A stretch of DNA of 5,980 nt from Spirochaetota bacterium (GTDB lineage Bacteria > Spirochaetota > UBA12135 > COTS27 > JAFLEE01), in assembly GCA_017302015.1 (NCBI GenBank), contig JAFLEE010000150.1, positions 1-5,980 of the forward strand, written 5' to 3'. The translations under genes and the position numbers were made by a program. Below, one piece after another: positions 4,576-5,980 of this stretch (the first letter of the stretch is position 1; each line of letters opens with the position of its first letter). The notes under the pieces are model-generated. The model saw only the letters and a program-made list of their open reading frames with translations, was not told the DNA's origin and ran no database searches.

Positions 4576-5334
4576 ATGGCCACTCCCAAAACCGGCGAAC
4601 TTTCCGTCAATGAAACCATCAGCCTGCTCCTCGAACTCCAGGAGATCAACCAGAACCTCGACAATCTGGTCGAAGACATCGACAAACTGAAGGAAGAGGC
4701 CGCGGCCGAAGAGAAGAAATACCAGTCGATCAAGAGCCAATACGACAAGCACGCCCCCTACGTCGACAAGACCCAGAAGGAATACGACCAGCTGAAGATC
4801 GAGCTGGAGGATATCCGCAAGAAGATCATCGAGCTCGAGGAGAGCAAGAAGAAGATCAAGACGATTAAAGAATTCAAGACCATCAATAAGGACATCGACC
4901 TCCTCAACAAGAAGAGCGCCATCCGCGAGAACGACCTGCTGACCAAGGCCGAGGAGCTCGAGTTCAAGAAGGGCAAGATCGGGAAGATCCAGGAGAAGAT
5001 CAAGGAGACCGAGGAGATCATCGCGAAGAAGAAGGAAGACCTAGACACCCTCATCCGCGAGCGCAAGGACAATATCGCCAAGTTCACCCGCGAGAAGGAG
5101 AAGCTCGTCTCCAAGCTCCCCGGCGGCGTGGTCGCCACCTTCTCGCGCATCTACCTCAACAAGTTCCGCAGCGCCGTGGTGGCCATCGAGAGCCAAGTCT
5201 GCCAGGGCTGCTATATGAAGACCCCGCTGCAGGTCGAGATCAGCGTGAAGAAGAGCGAGACGATCCAGTTCTGCCCGAGCTGCTCGCGCATCCTCTACCG
5301 CGCCGACGACATCCCCGCCCGAAAGAGCGCCTGA
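4576..5334 (+). CDS. Coiled-coil C4-type zinc-ribbon protein (CT398/zf-RING_7 family)
   Basis: The 252-residue product has a long charged coiled coil (about residues 12-180, rich in E, K, I and L) forming a probable helical hairpin, followed by a C-terminal zinc ribbon with CQGC (209-212) and CPSC (233-236). The four cysteines should bind one zinc. This is the architecture of PF02591 proteins such as chlamydial CT398; members are widespread, bind nucleic acid or act as adaptors, and their role is poorly defined. The segment SKLPGGVVATFSRIYLNK before the ribbon is a typical linker for the family. No signal peptide or membrane segment is present. The start at 4576 fits the family length although the ribosome site is weak. 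The GAF-domain gene follows after two bases, so the two are probably co-transcribed and translationally coupled. Confidence 0.85.
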   Translation: MATPKTGELSVNETISLLLELQEINQNLDNLVEDIDKLKEEAAAEEKKYQSIKSQYDKHAPYVDKTQKEYDQLKIELEDIRKKIIELEESKKKIKTIKEFKTINKDIDLLNKKSAIRENDLLTKAEELEFKKGKIGKIQEKIKETEEIIAKKKEDLDTLIRERKDNIAKFTREKEKLVSKLPGGVVATFSRIYLNKFRSAVVAIESQVCQGCYMKTPLQVEISVKKSETIQFCPSCSRILYRADDIPARKSA

Positions 5335-5336
5335 CG

Positions 5337-5980
5337 ATGGCCGAGGCGCGGGACGCGAGACTGCACACCCTCGAGGCCTGCTTCGGCCTCGCCCTCGAAG
5401 CCGGCTCCAACACCTCCTCCCGCGAGTTCGTCGGGCGGGCCCTCGCCCTCGCCTCCCGCCAGCTCGGCGCGGCCCGGGTGAGCTTCATCGTCCCCGCCGA
5501 GGCCCGCGGCGAGTGGACCTTCGCCGGCGCCCTGGGCATCGGCGACTCGGTGCTGCAGGGCGGCGCCGTCACCGTTCGCGACAACGTGCTCTCCGAGGTG
5601 CTGCGCTCCCGAGCCGCCGTGGCTTGCGCCAGCATGGACGCCGACCGCCGTTTCGGCGCCAACAAAAAACTGCGCTACAAGACGAAATCCTTCCTCGTGG
5701 CGCCGGCCCTCGTGCGCGGCCAGGTGCGCTGCTTCTTCTGCGCCACCGAGCGCGACGAGGGGGCCTTCGCCGAGGGCGACCTCGGCTTTGCCGGCGACCT
5801 TGTGAGGATCTTCGCCCCCATCTACGAACTCCTGGTGCGCGGGGAGCGCGCGAAAGAGCGCCTCCTCGACGAGGCGGAACTACGGCGCATCCGCTCGGCG
5901 CAGGACCGCCTGCACGCCCGGCCCGCCGCCTTCGCCGGGCTCGACCACGCCGTGCTCCACCACGCGGCCGAGGGCGCGCG
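5337..5980 (+). CDS. GAF-domain sensory/regulatory protein, 3' end outside window
   Basis: An open frame starts at ATG 5337, two bases after the zinc-ribbon stop, and stays open to the window edge (214 complete codons). Residues of about 10-165 look like a GAF domain: a helix (LHTLEACFGLALEAGSN), the strand ARVSFIVP, the GALGIGDSVLQGG loop, the characteristic D-x-D-RRFGANKKLRYKTKSFLVAPAL region (101-124), a CFFCATE strand, and a final DLVRIFAPIYELL helix. A charged helical linker follows (about 168-192). GAF domains bind small ligands or mediate dimerisation and usually sit before an output module such as a histidine kinase, a nucleotide cyclase or a sigma-54 AAA+ domain, which would lie beyond the edge here. 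There is no obvious ribosome site of its own, in keeping with coupling to the upstream gene. Third-position GC is very high, as expected for a native coding sequence. Confidence 0.75.
   Translation, partial: MAEARDARLHTLEACFGLALEAGSNTSSREFVGRALALASRQLGAARVSFIVPAEARGEWTFAGALGIGDSVLQGGAVTVRDNVLSEVLRSRAAVACASMDADRRFGANKKLRYKTKSFLVAPALVRGQVRCFFCATERDEGAFAEGDLGFAGDLVRIFAPIYELLVRGERAKERLLDEAELRRIRSAQDRLHARPAAFAGLDHAVLHHAAEGA

Overview
The window is about 6 kb of GC-rich bacterial DNA. It holds six protein genes, a short-repeat family and several promoter-like sites. No tRNA, rRNA or CRISPR array is visible. A secreted DUF1080/LamG-like protein beside a CT398-type coiled-coil zinc-ribbon protein suggests the Planctomycetes-Verrucomicrobia-Chlamydiae group or a related phylum. 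This assignment is an inference from family distribution and is weak.

Layout: (1) 1-195 is a control region with a 35-bp tandem repeat and a near-consensus promoter for a cysteine synthase (cysK, 196-1107, +). (2) A nitroreductase-family flavoprotein (1126-1935, -) converges on cysK and is divergent from the next gene. (3) 2111-2800 (+) is an exported DUF1080-like protein. (4) 2801-3497 is a compositionally distinct island. It carries a DUF559 (Vsr-like) endonuclease gene and is bounded by perfect 13-bp inverted repeats, each next to a GC-rich hairpin. (5) A HAD phosphatase/phosphoglucomutase-like gene (3502-4170, -) converges on the nuclease gene. (6) 4171-4575 is noncoding. It contains a solo copy of the same hairpin repeat and a promoter with an adjacent inverted repeat. 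(7) The coiled-coil zinc-ribbon gene (4576-5334, +) is followed two bases later by a GAF-domain gene (from 5337) that runs off the window; these two look like an operon.

The metabolic genes (cysK, nitroreductase, HAD) do not form an obvious pathway and are mostly in single-gene units of alternating strand. The most interesting part is the 2801-3497 island: an endonuclease gene between inverted palindromic repeats, with the right-hand repeat encoding the protein's last ~25 residues and its stop codon, a decayed internal copy, and a gene-less copy about 0.9 kb away. It looks like a REP-like or MITE-like repeat family that may be mobilised or maintained by a DUF559 nuclease. This is a hypothesis; the sequence shows the architecture but not the activity.
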